Source of the DNA: Dreissena polymorpha
Lineage: Eukaryota > Mollusca > Bivalvia > Myida > Dreissenidae
Direction: 5' to 3'
Length of the DNA: 64,000 nucleotides
Assembly: GCF_020536995.1 (NCBI RefSeq)
Contig: NC_068358.1
Span: 38,986,560 to 39,050,559 of the forward strand
In this document: one piece after another, positions 47,700-60,531 of the stretch
How positions within the stretch are numbered: position 1 is the stretch's first letter
Layout: the number at the start of each line of letters is the position of its first letter
Notes under the pieces: generated by a model
Seen by the model: the letters and a program-made list of their open reading frames with translations, nothing else
Told to the model about the DNA's origin: nothing
Database searches by the model: none
Translations under genes and position numbers: made by a program

Positions 47700-50300
47700 T
47701 AACAAAGCTATCCCCAATGTTCTCTATTGAATAAGGCATTTCAGAGTTCTTTCTGATAACAAAATGAACCAGTATTTACTGGTGTCGACAAAAGATTCAT
47801 CTTACATACACTAACGCCATTGAAAACTATTGTGATTCTTTACAATTGTCATTCATTAAATATATTTAATATACTTATATTTAAGGCATTTATAATTTCA
47901 TTACCACATTAATCTACTTTAAAAGGAGGCTAACGTTTAAAACGTAAACGGTAATGTGTCATTATTGTCAAGCCCGCATGCGGAAAGCTCGATGTAGAAG
48001 TCACAATGGACCATTGTATTTGCGTTACTATGTTTGAGCTTCTGGACCGTATTTTGTACTTAATCAGTTGTAAAGTACTACTAATGTAAGATGACGTGCT
48101 GCGTGTGAATACCGTCTCCGTACAACAAAGGTCAAAATAAAAGATTATTTTTTTTAATTGTGCTTATAGCATGTCTGGACTTTAACTTAATTTGTCAATC
48201 GTGCTTGTTTAATATTGACAAGCATTATGAACAATGAGCTCGACATACTGTCGACAGGCATCTAGCTAGTATAATAGATCTACAGTTTTGTACTTATTCT
48301 CCTGCGCACGATTGATCAAGCAATTACAGCGTTGTTTAAGTTCAACGTTGCTCTGCACTGAAAGCATGTACACTTGTAATATCCATGACACTTGTGTCAA
48401 TTATTCAAAAAATTAGAAACTTCTAATAATGTTCAAGGATACCGAGAACCATTCCAAACGAACCTTTAAATGTAATATTGTTCTTGATGCAATTTTCGTC
48501 TGAGTAATTTGGGGCCAGTTGGGTCCTGTAAATTAGACTCAAAATTAAATAATGGAAAACACTGTCTCCACTGTATAATTCAAATAAGAATGGAGGTATT
48601 CAGATCATATTATGAACGTTGGTTGACGGAACCACTCATCACAGTTCGAGAGTCGAGTTAAGGTTACTGTTTCTAAAAAAAATTAAAATGGTTTCCACTA
48701 AAGAAATTAAGATTTGAAAGAGATATTGCTCTTACGTTTTGCTCAAGTTGCTTTCGGCCAGGCCTATAAGTTTTGCATTTTGGCAAGATGCATATATTTC
48801 ATTAAATGTATACTTACAATATACTTAAACATATAGTTAACATTATACTCACTGTAGGCTCGATAGGTTATTATTTGGATTTAACTCTGGTAACATCGTC
48901 AAGGGAATTCGCGTTAAAAGTGTCGTTTGTCATATGCCATTCAATACGTGTTAATTTGCACATTCAGGATGCGATTGATTCTAGTATTAGCAATTGACTT
49001 AAAACCTTCTGCTTTTCTCTTCAACTTTAGTGGAAATACTTGTACTGTATGTATGAAGCTGAATGCTTTCCTTAATCGAGAGCTTATCGTCGCTTTTGTT
49101 GCGCCTGTCGCCAACATACAAATAAATTCATAGATCGGCCGAAATGGCCGAAACGGCATTCCCGATTTCGGTGATATGCGTATCTTGAAGGGAAGAGACT
49201 GAGTATACAAAAACGGCGTGATGCAGTTTGAACATCTTACTTCTGCCAGAGACCCTTAGTTCCGGAGTAGGTATTGAGCTCCGTCATCTAGTAACCGATA
49301 ATGATTTATAAGTTCAAAATCACAGCTGGTGTTTTATACCTGTTGCTGCCATATTTATATTTTGATTATGAAGAAGTGTGACTTACTCTCAATAAGTCAT
49401 CGTCGTGTCTTCCGAAACCTTTCGCATGTTTGTGTTTGAAGTGCAGTGAGAATCTCTCAGACATGATCATTGTCATTAGAGTACTTTTTAATCTTAGATT
49501 TTTTGTACTGAGCACTTGATATATCGCAAGATACAATAGACACACAGTTACAGAAACGACCCTGTGTTTCAACCTATACTAGTATGTGTTATATTTTGTG
49601 TATTAAGACGATGCACATTAATCAGCCCGTCCGTTCGTTATTCAAAAATAATATTTTTTGCAATTCCTGCATATTAATTGCACCTATAAATATTAAACTA
49701 GAGGTCTGTACTCGTATATTGCAGCCAAAAAAAAAACTGTTTCGGGTATATTTTACGTATCTGGTATTTTATGCTATTTTATTTACAGAATTTCAGTGTC
49801 TGAAGATTGTCAAAGTCAGGTATTGCAACTCAGGGCAAAGAAAAGAACTTAATTACGATGTTCATTACTTTTTACAATGGCTTTTGACAAAGATATAAAG
49901 AGTCGGGTATAAATTGAAAGCTGAGATTACGAAACACGATTTTGTATAATTCTGCAGCTTTAAGATACAATATATTAATTACATATTTACTTCAACGTTA
50001 TATTTAACCGTTTCAGCACTCCTGATTTGGTGTTTGATGTTATTCATTCTAGTAACTAACAAACATCTTTTACATCAAATGTTGCCCGGTTGCACAAATA
50101 TCCAGTTCTTGTAATAAGTTCATTCCTTTCAGTGCATTTCATGTGCAATTACCGAATTTTTGGCATACGTGTCTAGGGGCATTATACCAAATTAGCACAT
50201 GCTTTTACCTTAAATAACGACGTTACATCCATATAAATATTTTATATGTTGATTCTATTTGAAATCGGTAATTGAATAATTTAGGAAGCACCGATTTATT
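47700..50300. other. No gene seen
   Basis: No coding exon is supported. A small patch near 49131-49175 has repeated ggccgaaa words. The frames around 48927-49210 on both strands overlap each other and show no family signature. Confidence 0.4.
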
Positions 50301-50308
50301 AACTAATA

Positions 50309-51490
50309 GAAATAAGAGGGCCACGATGGCCCTAGTTCGCTCAACTGAGAGGAGTCGGTTCATTTAATCTTTACCAAATGTCAAACTTGACCTAGATATT
50401 GTCCAGACAAACATCCTGGTCAAGTTTCATCATTATTTCATCTGCGAGTCATGATCAATGTACCTATATAGTTTTATGATCCTAGGCGTAAGCATTCTTG
50501 AGTTATCATCCGGAAACCATTTTTCTAAGTTGAGTCACCGTGACCTTGACAGCAATTGTGTAAATACGTTTTTTGGCACTGTGACCATGACCTTTGACCT
50601 GATTATCAATAGGGGTCATCTGCGAGTCATGATCAATATACCTATAAAGTTTCATGATCCTAGGCATAAGCGTTCTTGAGTTATCATCCAGAAACCATTG
50701 TACTATTTCAGGTCACCGTGACCTTGACCTTTGACTTAGTGACCTGAAAATCAATAGGGGTCATCTTCGAGTCATGATCAATGTACCTAGTAAATTGCAT
50801 GATCCTAGGCATTAGCGTTCTTGAGTTATCATCTGGAAACCATTTTACTATTTCGGGTCACCGTGACCTTGACCTTTGACCTAGTGACCTGAAAATCAAT
50901 AGGGGTCATCTACGAGTCATGATCAATGAACCTATGAAGTTTCATGATCCTATGCCTAAGCGTTCTTGAGTTATCATCCGGAAACCATTGTACTATTTCG
51001 GGTCATCGTGACCTTGACCTAGTGACCTGAAAATCAATAGGGGTTAGCTGCGAGTCATGATCAATGTATCTATGAAGTTTCATGATCCTAGGCATAAGCG
51101 TTCTTGAGTTATCATCCGGAAACCATTTTACTGCTTTGGGTCACCGTGACCTTGACCTTTGACCTAGTGACCTGAAAATCAATAGGGGTCATCTGCGAGT
51201 CATGATTAATGTATCTATGAAGTTTCATGATCCTAGGCATAAGTGTTCTTGAGTTATCATCCGGAAACCATTATACTATTTCGGGTCATCGTGACCTTGA
51301 CCTTTGACCTAGTGACCTGAAAATCAATAGGAGTCATCTGCGAGTCATGATCAATGTACCTATGAAGTTTCATGATCCTTGGCATAAGCGCTCTTGAGTT
51401 ATCATCCGAAAACCATCTGGTAGACGGACGGACCGACATGAGCAAAACAATATACCCCCTCTTCTTCGAAAGGGGGAGGGGCATAATGAG
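50309..51490 (-). mobile_element. Helentron-like tandem-array element (E12), reverse orientation
   Basis: Read on the minus strand it starts TTATGCCCCTCCCCCTTTCG and ends with the perfect hairpin AGGGCCA-tcg-TGGCCCT and CTCTTATT, a one-base variant of the family terminus. The core is seven units of about 145 bp. Each carries GGTCAccGTGACCTTGACCT-type receptor half-sites (for example 50711-50723, 50856-50868 and 51139-51151). The plus-strand frames across it are by-products. Confidence 0.65.
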
Positions 51491-51493
51491 AAA

Positions 51494-52378
51494 ACTGCAC
51501 CCTCCCAGCAGCCATATTATTCAACTGACCGGAACCATTTTTGAACTCAACCCTCGTATCAAGGAAAAACATGTTCTGAGCAAGTTTCATGAACATTGGG
51601 CCAAAAATGTGACTTCTACTGTGTTCACATGTTTTCACTATATACATATAGATGAAAAATGCCCCGCCCACTGGCGGCCATGTTTGTCACCGATCCCGAC
51701 CATTTTCAAACTCCTCCGAGATATCAATAAGACCCATGTTTTGACCAACTTTCATGATGATTGGGCAAAAATTGTGCCTTCTAGAGTGTTTACAAGGTTT
51801 CTCTATAGCCATATAGGGAAAATTGCCACTATATACATATAGAGAAAAATGCCCCGCCCACTGGCGGCCATGATTTTTCACCGATCTCGACCATTTTCGA
51901 ACTCGTCCGAGACATCAATTGAACCAATGTTTTGACCAACTTTCATGATGATTTGGCAAAAATTGTGACTTCTAGAGTGTTGACAAGGTTTCTCTATAGC
52001 CAAATAAGGAAAACTGCCCCGCCCACTGGCGGCCATGTTTTTTAACGGATCGGAACCACTTTTGAACGCAACCAATATATCATTAAGACAAACATTTTGA
52101 CAAAGTTACATGAAGATTGGGCATGAAATGTGACTTTTACAGTGTTTACAAGGTTTTTCTTCTTTTTTTGACCTAGTGACCTAGTTTTTGACCCGGCACA
52201 ACCCAGTTTCGAACTCAGCCGAGATTTCATTGGGACAAAGCTTCTGATCAAGTTTCATGAAGATGGGACAAGAAATGTGGCCTCTAGAGTGTTTACGAGC
52301 AAATGTTAACAGACGGACGGACGGACACACGACGGACAAAGACCGGTCACAAAAGCTCACCTGAGCAATCAGGTGAGC
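51494..52378 (-). mobile_element. Helentron-like tandem-array element (E13), reverse orientation, 3' end lost
   Basis: Read on the minus strand it opens with the perfect palindrome AGCTCACCTGA-ttgc-TCAGGTGAGCT (about 52353-52379), close to the start of E6. It then has units of about 160 bp shared with E6 (aacactctagaagtcacaat; catggccgcca). It abuts E12. Confidence 0.6.
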
Positions 52379-52379
52379 T

Positions 52380-53876
52380 GAAAAAGCAGCGACAACTACA
52401 ACACAATTATCAGCATCTCTGTATGTGCCGTAAACTTGTATTGAAAAAATGATGAACAATTATTATACGAATGAACATGATATAATAAACATTATATTTA
52501 TTTTGCGTCGTATACTTATACTATATACCAATTATGTTGAAGACAGCGATCTATCAATGGTCCCATACTCTCATCATTTAAACCTTACATCATGAACTCT
52601 AATATAATTATGCACATGCATGAATAATTATATTTTCAAAGGACTTAATACTAATGGTATTGTTATCCTTATGCAAACCTGTTCACCTGTATTAAATATT
52701 TATACATATATACACACTTTTGTCGGCTATTTTGCATTAAATCACACAAAATATGAATATGTAATAGAATTATATTAAACCTTTCTTTGACGTAGCTTTC
52801 TAACAAATGACCGTTCTTAAATCAATAGCAATGTTAGAGGAACAACCGCCGGTAGACTCGAATTCATAAGTCATTATATTTCGTTGGTCTGATTTGAAAC
52901 TCATCCGAACAGTTGTTAAATTTCTGCTCACTTCTCTGTGCGAATATGCATGCATAACATAAGTCACTGTAAATCTTATACATGCTGTCACTTAAAGTAA
53001 GAATATAAATACAAATAAGATGTTGGTTTGGTAATGTGAATTTTTTGTCGGACTTTGAGCCGTCGGAAGACGACAGTATTAAAGTCAAGAAGTAGCTTTT
53101 AACTATATCAAAACTGATTTAACTTTGTAAATTATGCAATTCAAATAAAAATATACGTTGTATTTTATTTGGAGTAGCGTGTTAGTTATGTATGGCGTTA
53201 CGTCGCGATAATATGTGTGTGGCGTAACAAAGCGGTTAAATGTGCAATGCCTAAGGTTACGGTTTCTTGTGTATGAAGTATTGAAACGATTGGTTGTGTG
53301 ACGTCACGTTATAGTTAGTTGTGTATAGTGTTACGTCAGGGTAAGTTGTGTATGTGTTCTTATTGTCTAAGCATAAGCATATTAAAGATTGAACAAGTTT
53401 CGTAGTTTCAAGGCTTTGTTCTCATATAATGCATGATTGTTTTTTTTTGTTTTACCATTTTCGGATTTCTTGAATTCAACAAATTAAAACATATTTTACA
53501 CTTTTCAATAGTATTTATTAATATTCATATTATTATATCTGTAGATTCTATATATTTTACATTAAATGACAAAATCTCGCCTTCTAGCACATTAGAACTG
53601 GTACAATGTCTCTCTTCATTTGGATGTGAAGCAAGTTCTCCCGGTCTCAACTTTCAGTCTATGTTAAGATACACGGAGTCTACATAAGTCTATCTTAACT
53701 TGTTTGTTAAGATACTCGTTAGATTAAGTTCTATTTTAAAATCACAAACAGTTTAAGCTCTAGAAGAATTGTTCAGCGAAATTTGCCAGTTTTGTAGAAA
53801 TCGGTCATGTTATCGTAACTTTAGAGGTAAAATGCCGTCCTTTTTAAAACCCGTAAAAGCCCTGTATTGATCGAAT
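52380..53876. other. No gene seen; short CRE-like cluster
   Basis: This is AT-rich sequence. Around 53160-53350, loosely repeated ttgtgtat...gttacgtca words include one full TGACGTCA at 53299-53306. Confidence 0.4.
53299..53306. promoter_or_regulatory. Palindromic CRE (TGACGTCA)
   Basis: This is a full cAMP-response-element palindrome with related TTACGTCA/GTTACGTCG words at about 53199 and 53330. No gene start is evident next to it. Confidence 0.3.
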
Positions 53877-54035
53877 TTAGTGGGATATAAAACGTGTTCG
53901 CATCTCTCTTCTATTCAATAACGGGGCCAGATTGTACCGGTAATGTTCAATCGTCCCAATAACGGTGTTATTAGCAAGAACGATTGCAACAAACTCGCGA
54001 AGTTTCACACATTTCGATCCCCTCGCCATTTTCAT
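53877..54035 (-). CDS. Small ORF or first exon behind a promoter-like block, unknown product (52 aa)
   Basis: The frame starts MKMARGSKCVKLREFVAIVL and continues ANNTVIGTIEHYRYNLAPLL, ending at 53877. Immediately upstream on the same strand are GTACGTCATTTCCGG (CRE plus ETS site) and, across the start, AAAATGGCG (YY1-type), a set typical of housekeeping promoters. Codon use is balanced, unlike the AT-rich surroundings. A donor (ACCG/GTACAA) inside the frame could make it exon 1 of a spliced gene. No family is recognised. Confidence 0.3.
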   Translation of the reverse strand: MKMARGSKCVKLREFVAIVLANNTVIGTIEHYRYNLAPLLNRREMRTRFISH

Positions 54036-55264
54036 CAAACCGGAAATGACGTACATTCGTCACATGTTAATTCTGTCAATAACGAAAAGGCATTATAGGG
54101 CATCGAATGACATTATGCGATATTTCTCGCAACTTAAGTGAAAAAACATTGATGAAAATGAAAGATGATAGTATGAAGAAGGAGTTTTCCGCTGAACTGT
54201 TCATGTAAAAGCCAAATTAAGTGACTGTCAGCAAGATTTTTCTGAATCTGACTCGGAGAGCTAGGAATGACCATCGTGTTGGAAAATCAGATTGATAAAT
54301 TCATAATCGTCATATTTTGTTGCATGCACATGTCGGAACACAATTTAATGTTGAGTTTTTTATTGTAATTCTTCGGTACGATCACGTTGAATATGACTAC
54401 GTTATACGCTTCATAATTATCAACACAGAACGGATACGTGTGTCAGTTCTGAATGGATTTATTGAAATTTTAAATACAACTTCAACTATAATTACTAGTA
54501 ACCGATGAATTTAAAACGAGGATATGGTGTAGGTATGCGGTGACAGGGTTGGGAGACCTTGGTCTACAGGGTGCTGCTGATAGTGATCAATGTTATGATG
54601 CAAAGTTGATTTAATTGGGGGAGGGCTAATCTCTTATATGATACCATACTGTGTCTCGCAAAATCAACTTGAGATATACCCACTGATTAGACACAATTCA
54701 AAAGTCAAAATAGCCATAAACTACATTACACAATTGACATATCTGTGCTGAATAATACACAGTAGTGATGTCAATTTGAGATCTCAATTGACAGGTTGCA
54801 ATGGATATTTGTGTGAAAAGTATGCGAGCGCCAAAGTAATCAATCTCTGTGTGACCTTTAATTGAATCAGATAATAATCATAATGGGAAGTACCGCGCTG
54901 TTGTTTTTGAAATCAATATTAATGAATATGACCCTGCACAAAACCATTAGCATATTGTATTTTATTGTGATTATTTCATTATAACACACTGAATGATGTT
55001 AGCAAACAATATCAATATTATTCTTATTGCCTATAATAAAGTGGTCTATTACTATTCTGTGTAGTAAGCAGTAAATAATTTGTGTTTGTTATCATTGTTA
55101 GTAAATTAAAACACACTTATTTTTTTACTAACCCATTGATTCTCTCATAATGTAATAGAAAAAGAGGGAATATAATTTATACTGCCAAGCACACATACTT
55201 TTTTTTAAATGGTGAATGGTGGCATATCGCGCATTACGCCTTCCTTTGCCGCTTGTGGGGGTAG
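54036..55264. other. No gene seen
   Basis: This is AT-rich sequence without supported exons or recognisable repeats. Confidence 0.35.
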
Positions 55265-55690
55265 TCACTTCGATAGTTGCTGGAACCACTGTTCTTCATG
55301 TGCCGTAACATCGGCGTTTCTGGAACCACGGAGCGTTTTGTGCCAATCTGGGAAACAGATATTAACTGTTTCTCCATTGATCACCTGTGTAGCAGGGAAA
55401 ACCTGTTTGACTTTCTAAGCACCGTATTTATCGCGCGCCGCCTTGAACTCTGGCCACAGTTGTTTACGGGCATCGCTTATTTCGCGGAGATAGTCACGAG
55501 AGATACCAAAATATGTGCCACGTAACAGCTTTGCGTTGTCCATTATGGCATTCACGTCACGCAGGTCTGTGAAGGTAACAAGGATGGCCATACAACGTGA
55601 GAGTCCTTGGGACCGGGCTACAAGGCGCCGGCCTATCCGACGAGCCTCGACAATTCCAACTCGTGCAGAGTCCATACTTAGTTTCTTGTT
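55265..55690 (-). mobile_element. L1-like LINE ORF1, RRM and C-terminal domain (decayed)
   Basis: Translation gives SMDSARVGIVEARRIGRRLV, CMAILVTFTDLRDVNAIMDN, AKLLRGTYFGISRDYLREIS and DARKQLWPEFKAARDKYGA. After an in-frame TAG near 55412 the frame continues VFPATQVINGETVNICFPDW, then HKTLRGSRN. The patterns RIGRR, A-LLRGT-FGIS-DY--EI and ARK-LWP are those of L1-type ORF1 RRM/CTD. It covers the part of ORF1 that is missing from the fragment at 1-582, but whether both belong to one family is unknown. The N-terminal coiled coil and ORF2 are absent. Confidence 0.7.
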
Positions 55691-58600
55691 AATGAACTAT
55701 TTGAAGAGATCATATCAAACAGACATGTCAATTTGTGCTCAATGTTAATTTCAGAGAACTGTTTCGTGTACGCTTAAGTCACCTAGGGGTGGGTGGGGTG
55801 AGTCCTTCGTAGACGAACAGCTAGTTGCACGACGTTAACGTTTAGTTTCTCTAGCTTGTCAGTTGTTTTTGTCAGTTAATGGGACATATTTACCTCTGTA
55901 CTGGCTTGACATGGCGTTCTGTGTACCTCTTCAGTTTGAATAAAGTTTGCAGATGTTTTAATTTATAATTTTAAATTTTTAACAGAGCCGATGTAAACGC
56001 GTCCACTATCGATCACCTCCCCCTATCATCTCAATAATTTTATGACTGAATAATACTATAATACACAGCTTAATACATCGATGGTTTGATGTTGTATGGT
56101 GACCAATGTTGAAATAGAAGTAAGTAAATAGGAGTAAATGTTGTGCAATATTGGTTTACAACGCTCTTCAAAAAAGTAAAGCGCGCGTGTAACGGGTCAC
56201 ACAATGCCAATGTGCCATTTTAGTGCGAATCATGCAGAACGCTTACGTTACAATGTAAATTATCAGTGTTATTGATATGCTGGGGATTGTCTTTGGTGTT
56301 ATATACTATTAAATTTCACGAACTTAAACAAACTATGTTGTTTTCGCTAGATCAATTGACCGTGAAATAAGAATTTTCATGTAAACAGGAGAAGCATTAA
56401 ATGAGAAAAGCGCATAAACATGTACGCCTTTGTAGTTTGTATCAGCATAATAAAAATGTAATGATTTCACCTTAGGATTGCAAATGCCATTTCAAGCTAT
56501 TGAAACGCTATATAAGCACAATCGGAAAGACCGAATAAACGAATCTGTAAATGAACATACGAGTAAAATAATTTACATGACTAATATAACAAAATGTTGA
56601 AAGAAAGATGTTCTTAATGTTAAATCTTGCCGTTGATGAGTGTAAAACGAATATATTTCTACCGTTTGATATTTCTAACAGCTGCATTTCGATTAATGAT
56701 ACCAGCTGTTCAAAAGTTTTCGTAGTTTATAAAGCAAAATAAAAATTAGTTAGTGTGCATATAATGCTTACTTTATGATGGTCCCTAGTAAATGAAAACC
56801 GGTAAGATGACTATGTTACAATGCTAAAGAATCTCCGCCTTCGCCGAAAATTTAATTGACGGACCATGCACCTTACCGGTCTGGGTCAGAAAGAAGCAAT
56901 ATAGTATCAGTTCGGAAACAAAGTTCTAATACTACAGCTTTTGCTTTGCAACAAAATGATTTGATGAAAGATAATAAATAAAATACCTCACATGGCTTTC
57001 AACATTTTAAATATCTTTGTATCAATCATTGCATCACTTTTATAAACATTAAGGCCAACATTACTTAATCGTTTTATTACGGGAGCGCCAACCCTAAATT
57101 TGAACAAATACAGACGTACAAATAACTTTTAGAAATGTTATCATTTTCGTTTCCGACATGTTCTTGTTACATACCCCAAAACAGATTGATGCGTTGTACA
57201 CATTTTATTTAAGTCGTGTCCATGTGCCAATTACTAATTAGCATATTTTCCAAGATGGGCGAGAGTTAATTAATTAATTTACACTTTCTAGTGAGAATTG
57301 CAAATAACACTACAAATGAGGTAGTAGATCGCTTTATTCTGATGATTTATATAGTTTTAAATATCTTTTTGAAAAACATTGAGAAGTTCTTTAAAGGTAC
57401 AACGAACTAATTTTCAGTATAAATAACGCAAGTGAAAGTGTATTTCGAAACAAATTGTCTTCAATGTTTCAATCAAATAAAATTTTAAAAATTATTCACA
57501 AAATAATGGTCCAAACTGGCAAGTAACAAACGTTGCTTGATTTATGTGTTAGCGGGTCTGTTTATAATCAGATACATAGTGTTCTTATAATGTTTGTTAC
57601 AAGATAATGGACTGTTGCTTAAACGAAATTATTTTAAACTGAACGTTTTGGGTAGGTTCAATAAAACTGACTTGAAATTATTAGTTATTGCTGATTGAGT
57701 TTTAACTGCATTAACGTTTGTATAAGTTTGTAATTAAATATACAAAATATTTCATCAAAGCAGTTGTTTTTTTGGAGGTTGGTAAAATGTTACCCAAGTC
57801 AACAATTACACACATAACATACTAACATGGTATATCATTCAGAGTGTTTTTATTCACCCATCTAACTCTAAACCATGCATTGTTTTGAGAAGCGATGTGA
57901 CCTAATGCAATTTAAACTTACATAGGGATTGGCGATAAGACCCTGTCTTTGTCCCAGTTTTCGATCTCTGAATTGAATTGGTTTTCTTAAACCATTTTAA
58001 TATAGCGCTTAAATATGTTAAATATGATTATTTGTTTTTACGTTTAAACTTATATTTTAAAAGAACATCACATGACACAAGTTTTCTCGAAATGCATCTT
58101 TTTTTTAATTAAACCATTACTTAAACATGTTTGTTTTCTGAAACAATTATCAAAAACTTCCTTTTCAATATGAAAAATATCATTTTTCAAATTTTATTTG
58201 TATTTCATTAGTTGACTGGCAAAAATGGCATTTTAATTATCCAGCCCGTTGATGTTTTTTTCTTAAGTTTTCTTAAAATTAATAATTACATAAATGTTGG
58301 CCAAACGTAAAATCCAATGGCGATGATCGTCCGAAAAAACGCATTATTGTTTGCAAGTACCATATAACAATTTAAACTCATTTGTTCGTATTGACTAAGC
58401 TATCAAATATATACTAATATATGTTAACCTTAATGTAAACTTCACGTGATTCTAATTGAAAGAAGACTGTAACATTTGTAAAACGCGAAAGACGGAACAC
58501 CTGTTTATTCCATGAAATACTTCGATTTTTATTTATGTAAGTTCAGAGATCTGTCTTTAGTCGATATGCACTTGTTAAAAGAAACAATTTCCTGTACGCA

Positions 58601-60065
58601 CCGGATTTTCTGAATTAAAGTGCGTGTGAACCCATGAGAGTGAGAGAGAATAGAAGAAGCTTTACAGGTGATTCCTGTTTACTGAGAAAATCAAATCCTG
58701 AATATGCATGTTTGCACTAAAAATAGGTCATATTCTTATTGAAAAACTTGTATTACAAAACGATTGGTCTCTGCGCTAGTCTGCGCTTCAAAAGAATACA
58801 TAAGCGTTGTCGTCATATTCAAACTAAATGACAGGTGTAATGTACAAAATAAATTAGTCGCAGACTAATATTAAACTAACGTTTGCATATTTTTAGCACA
58901 ATAAATCTTGAATAAATATGATCTTTGAAACAGTTTGATATTACCTAAAAAAAGAAAGCGGCATAAGTGTTGCTTTGCTAGTTTCCGCAAGATAATAAAT
59001 AATTTTACTTAATTGTGTATGTTTATAAACAAACTTCGCCCTTTATGAACTATTGCGTTTAAATTAAAACCACTCTCGCTTGTCGACAAAAACATCTGAT
59101 TGAAAAATATTGATTGACTTGCAGAGATGCACATTATTGCATTATATTTTAAATAACGAATATGAACATGATAGTTTTTAATCAAACATGTGAAGTGTGC
59201 AAATAATTGTTGAACATTAGGAAGACTTTCCGGTAACATTTGTAAATTGACATTTTTATTGAATTATAGACACGGGTTCAATGAACAACTTGTAAAGCAG
59301 AGTTCCCCGAAACAAGTTTAAAACCTGCACGGTGTCTTTGTTTAAATAGCACGACAGTCTGTTTAAACGTTTGCAAGAGTTTGAACGGATGTTAGTGGAT
59401 GTATTGTTGATTTACGTGTTAAAAAAGTTTGACCCTATATTCAACATAAATATAACATATAGGTAATAGGAAAAGATTGTAAGGTTAAACAATTGTGCAA
59501 GAGGAAATAGGAACGATTATATGTTTTAATGATACATATTGACCGATTTATTGTTATACACGTACATTAAGTTCTCTATTTTTATTATGAAATGATTTAC
59601 ATATATTATCGTCTTTCATCAAAAGAATGATCAGTGTGTGTACATATATATATAATAATCTCTATATGTCTACGAAATGAGGAATTTAAAAGAAGAACTT
59701 CACTTTTGTATTCGAGTATAACAACGCGAACATAACATGCGTTAATCACGACTCTCCCCGCTAGCTTCTTCATATTTCGAGAACATTTGTGACTTAACGT
59801 GCAGTCGGAAGCAGCCATACGAGCCGGATATTGTTTATTCCTCTGATTGTCAATCGAAAACTGTATCACTGGAAGGGTTTATATAGTTATAAACAAAATC
59901 TTTCCAAGAGGAAACAGATCACAGTTTTGAAATGAATGTTTTGTCGCATGACGATACTGAGTTCGCTGTATTAACTGAAGAACTAAGGTATTTCTAAGAG
60001 AATCCTTGTTTTTACATGCGGAAGCAAACAAGCAAAAACACGTAATAATACACGCTTCTCTTTAT
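55691..60065. other. Gene-free AT-rich stretch
   Basis: No exon, tandem array or TIR pair was recognised. Short open frames (for example 59606-59869 minus) lack splice or family support. Confidence 0.4.
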
Positions 60066-60394
60066 CAGAGAGGGTTATAACGTGATGACCTTTATGAAGT
60101 CAAGATAGTGACATCCATGCCGAGAAAGGTATTTTTGCCGTTCTATCCCCTTTATTACTTGTATTGATGGTTAAAGTGCGCTAACATTCCAGTCATATCA
60201 GCAAGAAAGGGATGCGCGTTTAGATCGTATTAATATTCTCTACATATCTCAACATTACTAGCTACGAAATTGTTAGCTATTATAGTGAGTTGCATACAAA
60301 ATTAAACAACAGTTATAAATGGTATAAAACGGCAAAAAATAATTTTATGGCACGCACGTCGCAATATTGATCATCACGTGATTATCCCCCTCTG
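60066..60394. mobile_element. Foldback MITE (copy 2)
   Basis: The left end is CAGAGAGGGTTATAACGTGA. The right end, reversed, is CAGAGGGGGATAATCACGTG. The interior word tcatatcagcaagaaaggga matches copy 1 at 44818-45235. TTTAT flanks both sides (60061-60065 and 60395-60399), a probable 5-bp duplication. Confidence 0.75.
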
Positions 60395-60402
60395 TTTATA
60401 TA

Positions 60403-60408
60403 TTTATT
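60403..60408 (-). terminator. Candidate poly(A) signal of the FAS1 gene
   Basis: This is AATAAA on the minus strand, about 124 bases past the stop at 60532 and 9 bases from the end of the foldback MITE. Confidence 0.5.
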
Positions 60409-60531
60409 TTACGAAGCATTTTACCATTATTCGACATAATTGATACAACAAAAAGACACCACAAACAATGCATAGATATTCCGATATTCATAAATAGAAC
60501 TTCCGTTGAGCCTCAACCATGACCTTGACTT

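Noticed and set aside
48927-49210. Overlapping plus and minus frames in a slightly GC-richer patch
   Set aside because: No splice sites, family motifs or codon signal were convincing on either strand.
51372-51842. 156-residue plus-strand frame
   Set aside because: It runs across the junction of two repeat elements (E12 and E13) in reverse orientation. It is a chance frame.
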